A stretch of DNA of 64,000 bases. It comes from Paeniglutamicibacter quisquiliarum (GTDB lineage Bacteria > Actinomycetota > Actinomycetes > Actinomycetales > Micrococcaceae). Positions within the stretch are counted from its first letter, which is position 1, and each line of letters opens with the position of its first letter. The stretch is from assembly GCF_019084045.1 (NCBI RefSeq), contig NZ_JAHRED010000005.1:186001-250000 (forward strand). The letters are read 5' to 3'. Shown here piece after piece: positions 54,842 through 62,945 of the stretch. The position numbers and the translations under genes are program-made. The notes below the pieces were generated by a model. The model worked only from the letters and a program-made list of their open reading frames with translations. It made no database searches and had not been told where the DNA came from.

Positions 54842-54877
54842 CCTTCGGGCGCCGCGGCGCCGGCGGGTCGGGAAGGC

Positions 54878-55987
54878 CTAGAGCTGGTGGCCCATCTTGA
54901 AGCCGACTTCCTCGCCCGGGTCGCCGGTCAGCGCGTCGCCCGGCGCGCGGGTGTAGGAGAAGCCGTCGGCCCCGACGGTCACCTCCATCTCCGAGGAGTC
55001 GGTGCGCTTGATGACCTCGCGCGGGTTGCCGTCCAGGTCCAGGACCTTGGAGGCCTCGGTGTACCAGGACGGGACCACCGGGTTGCCCCACCAGTCGCGG
55101 CGCTGGTTGTCGTGCACGTCCCAGGTGATGACCGGGTTGTCCGGGTCGCCGGTGTAGTAGTCCTGGGTGTAGATCTCGATGCGGTGGTCATCCGGGTCCA
55201 GGATGTAGAGGTAGAACGCGTTGGAGACTCCGTGGCGGCCCGGTCCGCGCTCGATGCGGTCGGACATGCGCAGCGCGCCCATCTTGTCGCAGATCTGGAT
55301 GATGTTGTGCTTCTCGTGGGTGGAGAAGGCCACGTGGTGCAGGCGCGGGCCGTCGCCGCCGGTCAGCGCGGTGTCGTGCACGGTGCCCTTGCGGTGCATC
55401 CAGGCCGCATAGGTCACGCCCTGGTCGTCCTGGATGTCCTCGGTGACGCGGAAGCCCAGGTCCTCGAGGTACTTGCGCCCGCGCGGGACATCCGGGGTGA
55501 CCTGGTTGAAGTGGTCCAGGCGGACCAGCTCGCCGGCCGAGTAGATGTCGTAGCGCATGTGCAGGCGCTCGACGTGGGTGGTCTCGAAGAAGAACTCGTA
55601 CGGGAAGCCCAGCGGATCCTCCACGCGGACCGCGTCGCCGATGCCCTTGACGAAGCCCTCGCTGCGGCGCTCGGTGCGGCAGCCCAGTTCCTTGTAGTAC
55701 GCCTCGGCGGCGTCGACGTCCTCGGGGGTGCGCACGCGGAAGGCCATGGCCTTCAACGCGGCGACCGGGCCCTGGGTGAGCACCAGGTTGTGGTGGATGA
55801 ACTCCTCGAAGGAGCGCAGGTAGATCTGGGTCTCGTCCTCGTGGGAGACGTGCAGTCCCAGCACGTCGACGTAGAACTTGCGCGAGGCCGCGAGATCGGT
55901 GACGACCAGTTCGGCGTAGGCACAGCGCAGGATGTCCGGGGCCGGGACGGAGGGCTTGGGGATGGTGTTGGAATCGTTGGTGCTCAT
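54878..55987 (-). CDS. hpaD: 3,4-Dihydroxyphenylacetate 2,3-dioxygenase (homoprotocatechuate dioxygenase)
   Basis: A 369-residue extradiol dioxygenase that opens homoprotocatechuate to 5-carboxymethyl-2-hydroxymuconate semialdehyde. Two vicinal-oxygen-chelate modules are seen; metal ligands are H159 (RLDHFNQVT), H218 (RLHHVAF) and E271 (HRIEIYTQ), and the second-sphere acid/base His is H204 (GTVHDTALTG). From memory the sequence runs in parallel with the Fe enzyme of Brevibacterium fuscum and the Mn enzyme MndD of Arthrobacter globiformis, so the metal cannot be predicted. It is the last gene of the minus-strand operon. Confidence 0.96.
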   Translation of the reverse strand: MSTNDSNTIPKPSVPAPDILRCAYAELVVTDLAASRKFYVDVLGLHVSHEDETQIYLRSFEEFIHHNLVLTQGPVAALKAMAFRVRTPEDVDAAEAYYKELGCRTERRSEGFVKGIGDAVRVEDPLGFPYEFFFETTHVERLHMRYDIYSAGELVRLDHFNQVTPDVPRGRKYLEDLGFRVTEDIQDDQGVTYAAWMHRKGTVHDTALTGGDGPRLHHVAFSTHEKHNIIQICDKMGALRMSDRIERGPGRHGVSNAFYLYILDPDDHRIEIYTQDYYTGDPDNPVITWDVHDNQRRDWWGNPVVPSWYTEASKVLDLDGNPREVIKRTDSSEMEVTVGADGFSYTRAPGDALTGDPGEEVGFKMGHQL

Positions 55988-56036
55988 GGTTCGCTCCTTT
56001 GCGGGAAAACTCTTGAAGTGGGGAGGGGGGTAAGGA

Positions 56037-57542
56037 CTAGGCGCCGAACTTGGGCGTGTGGACCTCACCGAGGGTGATGTGCACGGCCTGCTGGTCGGTG
56101 TAGAAGTCGATCGAGCGGTAGCCGCCCTCGTGGCCCAGGCCCGAGGCCTTCACGCCGCCGAAGGGGGAGCGCAGGTCGCGCACGTTGTGGCTGTTGAGCC
56201 AGACCATGCCGGCCTCGACGTCCTGCGCGAAGTTGTGCGCGCGCTTCAGGTCGTTGGTCCACACGTAGGCGGCCAGGCCGTAGCGGGTGTTGTTCGCCAG
56301 TTCCAGCGCCTCCTCGTCGGTGTCGAACGGGGTGATCGCCACGACGGGACCGAAGATCTCCTCCTGGAAGATCCGGGCGTCCGGGGCAACGTCCACGAAC
56401 ACGGTCGGGGCGACGTAGGAACCGTTTTCCTGGCCCTCGGGCAGGTTTTCCGGGCGTCCGCCGCCGGCCACGACGCGGGCCTCGGACTTGCCGATCTCCA
56501 CGTAGCTCATGACCTTGTCGTAGTGCTCCGGGTGGACCAGCGCGCCGACCTGGGTGGCCGGGTCGTGCGGGTCGCCGACCTTGATGTTCTTCGCGCGCGC
56601 CGCGTAGGCCTCGACGAACTTCTCGTAGATCGGGCGCTCCACCAGGATGCGGGAGCCGGCGGTGCAGCGCTCGCCGTTCAGCGAGAAGACGCCGAAGAGG
56701 GTCGAGTCGATGGCGGCGTCGAAGTCGGCGTCGGCGAACACGATGGCCGGGGACTTGCCGCCCAGTTCCATGCTCATGCCCTTGAGGTTCTCCGCGCAGT
56801 TGCGGAAGATCAGCTGGCCGGTGGAGGATTCGCCGGTGAACGAGATCAGCGGGACCTTCGGGTGCTTGACCAGCGCGTCGCCGGCCTCCTCGCCGATGCC
56901 GTTGACCAGGTTGAAGACGCCGTCGGGCAGGCCGGCCTCCTTGAAGATGGTGGCCCACAGCGAGGCCGAGAGCGGGGTGAACTCGGCCGGCTTGAGCACC
57001 ACGGTGCAGCCCGAGGCGATCGACGGGGCGAGCTTCCAGGACTCGAGCATGAACGGGGTGTTCCACGGGGTGATCAGGCCGGCGACGCCGATCGGCTTGC
57101 GGTTCACGTAGTTCAGCTGGGATCCGGGGACCTTCAGCGCGGTGTCGTGCTGGGCGACGATCAGGTCGGCGAAGAAGCGGAAGTTCTCCGCGGCGCGCTG
57201 CGCCTGGCCGCGGGCCTGGGTGATGGGCAGGCCGGTGTCGAAGGTTTCCATCTCGGCCAGGCGGTCTTCCTGGGCGACGACGGCGTCGGCGATCTTGTAC
57301 AGCACCTTGGCGCGGGCCCTGGCGCTCATCGTCGGCCACGGGCCGTTCTTGAATGCCTCGGTGGCCGCATTGACTGCTGCATCGATGTCGGCCTTCTGGC
57401 CGGCGGCTGCGGTGGCGTAGGTCTGGTTGGTCACCGGGTCCAGGACCTCGAAGGTTTCCCCGCCGATGGAGTCGACGAACTGGCCGCCGATGTAGTGCTG
57501 CAGGTGGGTCGGAAGGTTCTCGGGAACGAAGTGCTTGCTCAT
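56037..57542 (-). CDS. hpaE: 5-Carboxymethyl-2-hydroxymuconate semialdehyde dehydrogenase
   Basis: A 501-residue NAD-dependent aldehyde dehydrogenase that oxidises the HpaD product. Catalytic residues are N161 (ITPWNTP), E259 (SMELGGKSP) and C293 (NGERCTAGSR); TGESSTGQ binds the cofactor. It starts at the ATG 57542 with a nearby AAGGAG and lies 49 bp upstream of hpaD. The assignment as HpaE follows from the gene order, since aldehyde dehydrogenases are hard to separate by sequence. Confidence 0.93.
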   Translation of the reverse strand: MSKHFVPENLPTHLQHYIGGQFVDSIGGETFEVLDPVTNQTYATAAAGQKADIDAAVNAATEAFKNGPWPTMSARARAKVLYKIADAVVAQEDRLAEMETFDTGLPITQARGQAQRAAENFRFFADLIVAQHDTALKVPGSQLNYVNRKPIGVAGLITPWNTPFMLESWKLAPSIASGCTVVLKPAEFTPLSASLWATIFKEAGLPDGVFNLVNGIGEEAGDALVKHPKVPLISFTGESSTGQLIFRNCAENLKGMSMELGGKSPAIVFADADFDAAIDSTLFGVFSLNGERCTAGSRILVERPIYEKFVEAYAARAKNIKVGDPHDPATQVGALVHPEHYDKVMSYVEIGKSEARVVAGGGRPENLPEGQENGSYVAPTVFVDVAPDARIFQEEIFGPVVAITPFDTDEEALELANNTRYGLAAYVWTNDLKRAHNFAQDVEAGMVWLNSHNVRDLRSPFGGVKASGLGHEGGYRSIDFYTDQQAVHITLGEVHTPKFGA

Positions 57543-57598
57543 GAACTGGCTCCTTGCTGGATGGGGTGGGGCGTCGTGCTGAAGATGTGTGTGGTTGC

Positions 57599-58258
57599 CT
57601 AGAGCGGGGAGGCCGGGAGGTTGGCCGCCGCGAGGTAGGCGTTCAGGGTGGTGGTGCGGTGGGCCCGGGCCGCCTGCTCGATCTCGGCCGCGGGGGCCTT
57701 GGCCTCGATCAAGTCCAGGAGGTGGGCGTGTTCCCTCACCGATTCCCGGGCCCGGCCCGGGATGTGGGTGAAGGAGGAGGAGCGCATCACGGCCAGGCGG
57801 TTCCAGCCGCGGTGCACCAATTCCAGAATGTGCGGATTGGGGCAGTTGCGGTAGAGCACCTGGTGGAACTCGTTGTTCAGTTCGGTGAAGCGCGGGGCGT
57901 CGAAGTCGACCAGCAACTCGGCCATGGCCTGGTTGATGGCCCGGGCCGCGGCCAGCTGGTCATCGTCGATGAACGGGGCGCTCAGCGCGGTGGCCGCTCC
58001 CTCGATGATCGCCAGGGTCTGCATGGTGTGCAGGTAGAGGGTGGTGTCGGCTGCCGCCACCATGGCCCCGACGTTGCGTTCGAAGGTCACCAGGCCCTCG
58101 GCCTCGAGCCGGCGGATGGCCTCGCGCACCGGGACCACCGAGCAGCCGAGCTCCGCGGCGATGGTGCCGAGCACCAGCCGGTAGCCGGGGGAGAAGGTTC
58201 CCTCGGTGATCTTCTCGTGCAGCAGCCGGTAGGCCGACTCTGATTTGCTGGGGGCCAT
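57599..58258 (-). CDS. GntR family regulator (FCD type)
   Basis: A 219-residue FadR-type regulator: winged helix about residues 5-70 (YRLLHEKITEGTFSPGYRLVLGTIAAELGCSVVPVREAIRRLEAEGLV), then an all-helical FCD effector domain with the metal/ligand His residues in NNEFHQVLYRNCPN and REHAHLLDLI. It is embedded between the fusion gene and hpaE and shares the operon's promoter palindrome, so it most likely represses its own operon; the effector would be a homoprotocatechuate intermediate. Confidence 0.91.
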   Translation of the reverse strand: MAPSKSESAYRLLHEKITEGTFSPGYRLVLGTIAAELGCSVVPVREAIRRLEAEGLVTFERNVGAMVAAADTTLYLHTMQTLAIIEGAATALSAPFIDDDQLAAARAINQAMAELLVDFDAPRFTELNNEFHQVLYRNCPNPHILELVHRGWNRLAVMRSSSFTHIPGRARESVREHAHLLDLIEAKAPAAEIEQAARAHRTTTLNAYLAAANLPASPL

Positions 58259-58266
58259 GTCGAGTC

Positions 58267-59772
58267 CTAGAATTCCGGTTCGCCGTCGGCGACCCACTGG
58301 TTGTACTTGGTCTTCCAGTCCGCGTTCATCGGGAACAGGCCCTTGATTTCGGCGCCGTTGGATACGTGCTTGAACACGAAGGTGTCCTGGCGTTCGGACT
58401 CGACGACCTCCTCGGCGATTTCCGCTGCAAGGTGCGGCGGGATGACCAGGATGCCGTCGGCGTCGGCGATGACGATGTCGCCGGGAACGATGGTGGTGCC
58501 GCCGCAGCCCACGGCCACGTCGGTGTCCCACGGCACGTGCTTGCGCCCGAGCACCGCCGGGTGCGCGCCGTTGTGGAAGGTGGGGATGTCCAGGGCCGCC
58601 ACGGCGTCGAGGTCGCGGACCCCGCCGTCGGTGATGATGGCCTCGGCGCCGCGGACCTGGGTGCGCATCGCCAGGATGTCGCCCAGGGTGCCGGAGCCCT
58701 TTTCCCCGCGGGCCTCCATGACCAGGATCTCGCCCGGGCCGATGTCGTCGATGACGCGCTTCTGGGCGTTGTAGCCGCCGCCGTGGCTCTTGAAGAGGTC
58801 CTCGCGGTTGGGCACGTAGCGCAGCGTGCGTGCCGTGCCGATGACCTTCGTCATGCCCTTGGTGGCCTGCAGGCCGTCGACCGAGACGTTGTTCAGCCCG
58901 CGCTTGCGCAGCGCGCCGGAGATGGTGGCGGTGGCCACCGACATGAGCTTGGCCTTGACATCATCGGTCAGCGCCTGCTTGCCGGTGACCGGGGTTTCGA
59001 TGCCCGCGCCGGCGGCGGTGCCAAAGGCGTCGATGCGGTCAGCGTCGGTGATCTTGGGCTGGTTGCCGAAGGCCGCAAAGGCGTCGGTTCCCTCCACCAC
59101 GGTGGTGGCCAGGCGCCCGGTGGACAGGCCGGCGGCCTCGTCGTCGACCTGCACCTCGACCAGGTCGCCCGGGACGATCACGGAGGATCCGGCCGGGGTG
59201 CCGGTGAGGATCACGTCCCCCGCCTTCAGCGTCATCTGCTGGGAGAGGTCCGCGACAATCTGCGCGAAGGAGAAAATGAGCTCGGCAGTCGAGGCGTCCT
59301 GGGCGATCTCGCCGTTGACCCAGGTGCGGATGCGCAGGGCGGCCGGGTCGACCGCGGCTGCCGGCAGCAGCGCGGGGCCCATCGGGGTGTAGCCGTCGCC
59401 GGACTTGGAGCGGATGTTCGAGCCCTTGTCGGCGTACTTCATGTCGTAGACGCCCAGGTCGTTGGAGGCCGTCACGTGGCCGACGTGGCTCCAGGCCTGC
59501 TCGACGGAGACGCGGCGGGCGTCGGTGCCGATGACCAGGGCGATCTCGCCCTCGAAGGCGAGCAGCTCGGTGCCGGCGGGGCGCTCGACGGTGGCCCCCG
59601 AGGCGGCCAGCGAGGAGGAAGCCTTCATGAAGTACGACGGGAAGGCCGGGGTGCGCCCGCGCTGGGCGGCCCGCGAGGAATAGGAGAGATGCACCGCAAG
59701 GACCTTGCCGGCCTTGTCGAAGATGGACTGGTCGACCTGCACCAATTCGGTGGCTGTGGCGTCGCTGCTCAC
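58267..59772 (-). CDS. Fumarylacetoacetate hydrolase (FAH)-RraA fusion protein
   Basis: A 501-residue fusion. Residues about 20-230 are a FAH domain of the HpaG type (metal residues E74, E76 and D105 in FEGEI and ASNDLG; conserved LTGTPAG), which would decarboxylate/isomerise the HpaE product. Residues about 265-480 are an RraA-like domain retaining the aldolase motif DGGVRD (R386, D387) and GDILAMR, as in class II pyruvate (HMG/CHA) aldolases. I infer it joins decarboxylation and aldol cleavage of the lower pathway, though the intervening hydratase (HpaH) is not in the window. The GTG at 59772 has AGGAGG five nt upstream. No Hpa isomerase or aldolase gene is present separately. Confidence 0.9.
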   Translation of the reverse strand: MSSDATATELVQVDQSIFDKAGKVLAVHLSYSSRAAQRGRTPAFPSYFMKASSSLAASGATVERPAGTELLAFEGEIALVIGTDARRVSVEQAWSHVGHVTASNDLGVYDMKYADKGSNIRSKSGDGYTPMGPALLPAAAVDPAALRIRTWVNGEIAQDASTAELIFSFAQIVADLSQQMTLKAGDVILTGTPAGSSVIVPGDLVEVQVDDEAAGLSTGRLATTVVEGTDAFAAFGNQPKITDADRIDAFGTAAGAGIETPVTGKQALTDDVKAKLMSVATATISGALRKRGLNNVSVDGLQATKGMTKVIGTARTLRYVPNREDLFKSHGGGYNAQKRVIDDIGPGEILVMEARGEKGSGTLGDILAMRTQVRGAEAIITDGGVRDLDAVAALDIPTFHNGAHPAVLGRKHVPWDTDVAVGCGGTTIVPGDIVIADADGILVIPPHLAAEIAEEVVESERQDTFVFKHVSNGAEIKGLFPMNADWKTKYNQWVADGEPEF

Positions 59773-59795
59773 GGTTTCCTCCTGTTGTGTATGAA

Positions 59796-59838
59796 ATCGT
59801 ATACGATCTAGTGTGATGCGCATCTCCGCGCTTGTCAA
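59796..59838 (-). promoter_or_regulatory. Promoter and GntR-type operator of the hpa lower operon
   Basis: On the minus strand TTGACA (59838-59833) is followed after 17 bp by CACACT (59815-59810). ATCGTATACGAT (59796-59807), a perfect 12-bp palindrome of the FadR/GntR kind, covers the expected start point. It lies 23 bp upstream of the GTG of the fusion gene. Confidence 0.7.
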
Positions 59839-60135
59839 GACGTGTCGGCGAACACGTCCGCCCGGTACCGGGGAACGGGGCCTCCGACCCCGGAATCGCG
59901 CGGAAAATTGCCTACCGGTCGGGCGAAAAATTGCACCTCCGGGTACGTTGCCCCTTCGCCTTCGCAGCCTGCGGGGGCCCGCTCCTGGAAGCCTAAAACG
60001 GCAGGGTGAACACCGTCCACCGATTTGCCGACGGGCAGCCAAACCCCGCTGGCGGCCGCTCCGGCCCCAAAATGTCGGAACGGACCGGAAGGATTCGACG
60101 GGTCAGGTCCCTCTTTCGGCCCAGGAGCAAACGCC
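59839..60135. other. 297-bp upstream region of the Cys-rich protein gene
   Basis: No gene is visible. GACGTGT (59839-59845) and ACACGTC (59852-59858) form a perfect 7-bp inverted repeat immediately upstream of the hpa promoter -35, a possible second regulatory site. The rest shows no clear element. Confidence 0.35.
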
Positions 60136-60918
60136 ATGCAACCCACCAGCCAGTGCCTCCCGTGGTGCGCGAAAAGCCCCGCCCGGGACTGCGACGGGGA
60201 CTGCCTCGCGCGAACCCGGCTGTACACCCGGCCACCGATGCTCAGCGGCAGGGAGCATCTGCCGGGAATCGAGTGGACGGGTGCGGACGCCAACGAGCTG
60301 GAATTCGTGGTGGGCACCGATGCCTGGGAACCGGGGGAGGACGCGCCGCCGATCTGGACCTGCCTCAATTTCAGGCACGTGGTGTCGGATCGCCGGCACG
60401 ATCCCGAGGCCTCCCTGCAGACCAATGTCCCGGGCATGAGAACCATCCATGCGCAACTGGGAAGGTTCCTGGCCCTGGTCCGCAGCGGGGACGCGCACCG
60501 CGCCGAGGCTCGGCCCGGTTCCGGGCCCCGGCAGGCGGGCTGGAAGGCACAGGACCCGGCGGAGCACAACCTGGACAACTGCCAGCCATGGTGCCGGGAG
60601 CACGGCGAAGAAGGGTGCGGCTTGCGCATGACGCTGGCGCTGACCGCTGCCCGCGGGACGGACAACCGGCTGTACGGGGCGCAGGAATCCGCCGACCCGA
60701 CCGCAGACCTCCTCGCCGCCCGGGCCCTCCTGACCCCCGGTGCCGCGGGCTGCCAGGACCTTCTCCAGGTGGGCCTTGACTGCTGGAACACCCTGACCGA
60801 GTCCGCGCCGGAGCACCAGCGTGACCGCGCCACATCGCTGCCCGTGACATTGACCGACCTCAAGCGCATCCACACCAGGCTCGGCAAGCTGCTCGCGGAG
60901 GTGGATCCCTTTCGCTAG
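60136..60918 (+). CDS. Hypothetical protein with two Cys-rich repeat halves (DUF6907-like)
   Basis: A 260-residue protein with no signal or membrane helix. Each half begins with a CxPWC motif: C7-LPW-C11 with C19 and C23, then C149-QPW-C153 with C161. Each half also ends in a similar helix (IHAQLGRFLALV near residue 104 and IHTRLGKLLAEV near 245). This is a tandem duplication of a small zinc-binding-like unit, reminiscent of actinobacterial DUF6907. Function is unknown. AGGAG lies 8 nt upstream of the ATG. Confidence 0.68.
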   Translation: MQPTSQCLPWCAKSPARDCDGDCLARTRLYTRPPMLSGREHLPGIEWTGADANELEFVVGTDAWEPGEDAPPIWTCLNFRHVVSDRRHDPEASLQTNVPGMRTIHAQLGRFLALVRSGDAHRAEARPGSGPRQAGWKAQDPAEHNLDNCQPWCREHGEEGCGLRMTLALTAARGTDNRLYGAQESADPTADLLAARALLTPGAAGCQDLLQVGLDCWNTLTESAPEHQRDRATSLPVTLTDLKRIHTRLGKLLAEVDPFR

Positions 60919-61051
60919 GGCCCGCCGCGCAAATCGCTTGGCATCGACATGCCGCAACGGTAGCGTGGGAGCCACGACACCGGCGGATTCCATGCCTGGA
61001 TCCGGTCAGGTACGACTCCCCAACGGGCAACACCACTCAAGGAGACGAAAC

Positions 61052-61309
61052 ATGTCGACGAATTCCCCCAACGGTCCCGAACACCGGGACGAATACCCCG
61101 ATGACGCCGCGGAGCTCGGCGGCGGAACAATGTCCGACGTTGACCCCCTCGAAGGCCCGGAAGATCCGGGAACCGTCGATCCGTTCCAGGACTCCGAGTA
61201 TCTGGCCACGCATCTGCCCGACGACGCCGAGGCGCTGCCGGGCACCGGCAGCGATGAAGCCGGAACCGATGCGCCGTCCGAGGACGAAGAGCGCTTCGAC
61301 GCGGGGTAG
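61052..61309 (+). CDS. Small acidic hypothetical protein
   Basis: An 85-residue protein made almost wholly of Asp, Glu, Pro, Gly and Ser, probably disordered (MSTNSPNGPEHRDEYPDD and so on). AAGGAG precedes the ATG at good distance, and codon use is ordinary, so it is likely real. It may form an operon with the membrane protein gene that follows 4 bp after its stop. There is no recognisable domain. Confidence 0.62.
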   Translation: MSTNSPNGPEHRDEYPDDAAELGGGTMSDVDPLEGPEDPGTVDPFQDSEYLATHLPDDAEALPGTGSDEAGTDAPSEDEERFDAG

Positions 61310-61313
61310 GGAG

Positions 61314-62414
61314 ATGACCTCACGGCCGGAGCGGAAAATGGTCGGCTTGATGGCCGACGCCGGCATGCCGCTGGTCCGTGCCCTGGAACTGGAGAAAACC
61401 CTCCCCGCCCAGCTGGGGGCGACGTTGGATTCGGCCACCGACTGGGAGCTGGAGGTCGCGGAGTTTTCGCTTCCGCTTGACACCAAGGGAGAAGTCGAAC
61501 TCAACGAGCATGCCAGCCAACTGCGCGAAGCGGGGAAGTGGGACTACCTGATCTACCTGACCGACCTGCCCAAGTACGAGAACGGCGAGCCGGTGGCAAC
61601 CAGCCTGAACGCCGGTTCCCAATCCGCCGTCGTGGTCCTGCCCGCCCTGGGCATTGTGCGCCGGAAGCGGCTGCAGCGGGCGGTGGTACAGGTCCTTGCC
61701 GCCCTGCACGGTGTCGGCGACCCCTACCTTCGGGACGACGGACGGGTTTCGGCAGCCGTCGACCCGTTTTCCGTCGAGCGCCGGGTCGAGGCGGCCCAGG
61801 CGGAGGACGACGCCTTCGAAACCGTCAAGGGCCTGCGGGGCCGCCTGCTCTTGCTGCTGGGGATGGTGCGCAGCAACCGGCCGTGGCGACTGGTGCCCAG
61901 CTTGTCCACGGCCATGGCCGCCGCCCTGGCCACCGGCGCCTTCGGCGTCTTTTACACGAGCATCTGGAGCATGGCCGACTACCTTCCGCCGCAGCGGCTC
62001 GCCCTCATCAGCCTGCTGTCGGTCATCGGCATGGGTTCGTGGCTGGTGTTGCACAACGGCCTCTGGGAACGGCCCGTCGGCGTCCGCCACCGGGAGAAGC
62101 GGGTGGTCTACAACCTGGCGACGGTGCTGACCATTGTCTCCGCGATCCTGTTGATGTATCTTGTGCTGTTCGCCGTCATCCTCACCGGTGCCCTGATCAT
62201 CATCGACGCCAAGTTCTTGGCCCAGGAACTGGGGCACGACGTTGGATTCGGCGAATACCTGAACCTGTCCTGGCTTTCGGCGTCGTTGGGAACCCTGGCC
62301 GGTGCCCTGGGTTCGAGCCTGGACAACGAGGAATCCGTGCGCAAGGCCACCTTCAGCAGTCGGGAGTACGAACGCCGGCAAATCCGGCTGACCAAGGACG
62401 ACGACGACCAGTAG
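61314..62414 (+). CDS. Uncharacterised membrane protein
   Basis: A 366-residue protein with a soluble N-terminal half (about 1-180, containing WELEVAEFSLPLDTKGEVELNEH) and four to five membrane helices afterwards (for instance LSTAMAAALATGAFGVFYTSIW, RLALISLLSVIGMGSWLVLHNGLW and LATVLTIVSAILLMYLVLFAVILTGALIIIDA). The C-terminus is charged (RQIRLTKDDDDQ). The layout suggests a sensor or regulatory membrane protein, but I do not recognise a family. GTAGGGAG lies just before the ATG. Confidence 0.7.
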   Translation: MTSRPERKMVGLMADAGMPLVRALELEKTLPAQLGATLDSATDWELEVAEFSLPLDTKGEVELNEHASQLREAGKWDYLIYLTDLPKYENGEPVATSLNAGSQSAVVVLPALGIVRRKRLQRAVVQVLAALHGVGDPYLRDDGRVSAAVDPFSVERRVEAAQAEDDAFETVKGLRGRLLLLLGMVRSNRPWRLVPSLSTAMAAALATGAFGVFYTSIWSMADYLPPQRLALISLLSVIGMGSWLVLHNGLWERPVGVRHREKRVVYNLATVLTIVSAILLMYLVLFAVILTGALIIIDAKFLAQELGHDVGFGEYLNLSWLSASLGTLAGALGSSLDNEESVRKATFSSREYERRQIRLTKDDDDQ

Positions 62415-62460
62415 CCTCGGCAGCAAGACCCTGATTTAGGCACACCATCGAAGGAGAACA

Positions 62461-62718
62461 ATGAAACTCATCACCAAGCCCCTCATCATCGCCATCTCGC
62501 TCCTGGCCGGACTGGCCGCGGCGCGGATCTCCGGTGCCATCTGGAAGGGGGCCACCGGCGAACAGCCTCCCAACGTGACCAACCCGGATGCGCAGCAACG
62601 CGAGAAGATCGGCAAGGTGCTGGCCTTCGCCGTCATCTCCGGCGCCACCGCATCGGTAATCCAGGCCGTCACCAAGCGCTGGACGCAGAACATGGTCGAG
62701 AAAAAACGCACCCCGTAG
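62461..62718 (+). CDS. DUF4235 domain protein
   Basis: An 85-residue protein with two hydrophobic helices (TKPLIIAISLLAGLAAARISGAIW and VLAFAVISGATASVIQAVTKRW), the DUF4235 pattern found in actinobacteria. Function is unknown. GAAGGAG precedes the ATG. A C8 homopolymer (62723-62730) lies just after the stop, and the 227 bp to the SDR gene hold nothing else that I can identify. Confidence 0.83.
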   Translation: MKLITKPLIIAISLLAGLAAARISGAIWKGATGEQPPNVTNPDAQQREKIGKVLAFAVISGATASVIQAVTKRWTQNMVEKKRTP

Positions 62719-62945
62719 GAAACCCCCCCCGAAGGGACGGAACCCGGGCTGGAACGGCGTGAGGACGACGCGTCCCACCGGGTGGACGCGCCGCAGGACG
62801 AGGAGGCTTCCGGCGCCGCCAGGACCTTGCGGCTCGGCTTGCAGCGACGGTTGCCGCCGCGACTGCGGATTCATTGATCACCCCGGGGCTTTGCCCTAGC
62901 GTGAATCGTACGAGCACACCGCCTACGAAGACTGGAGGATTTCCC

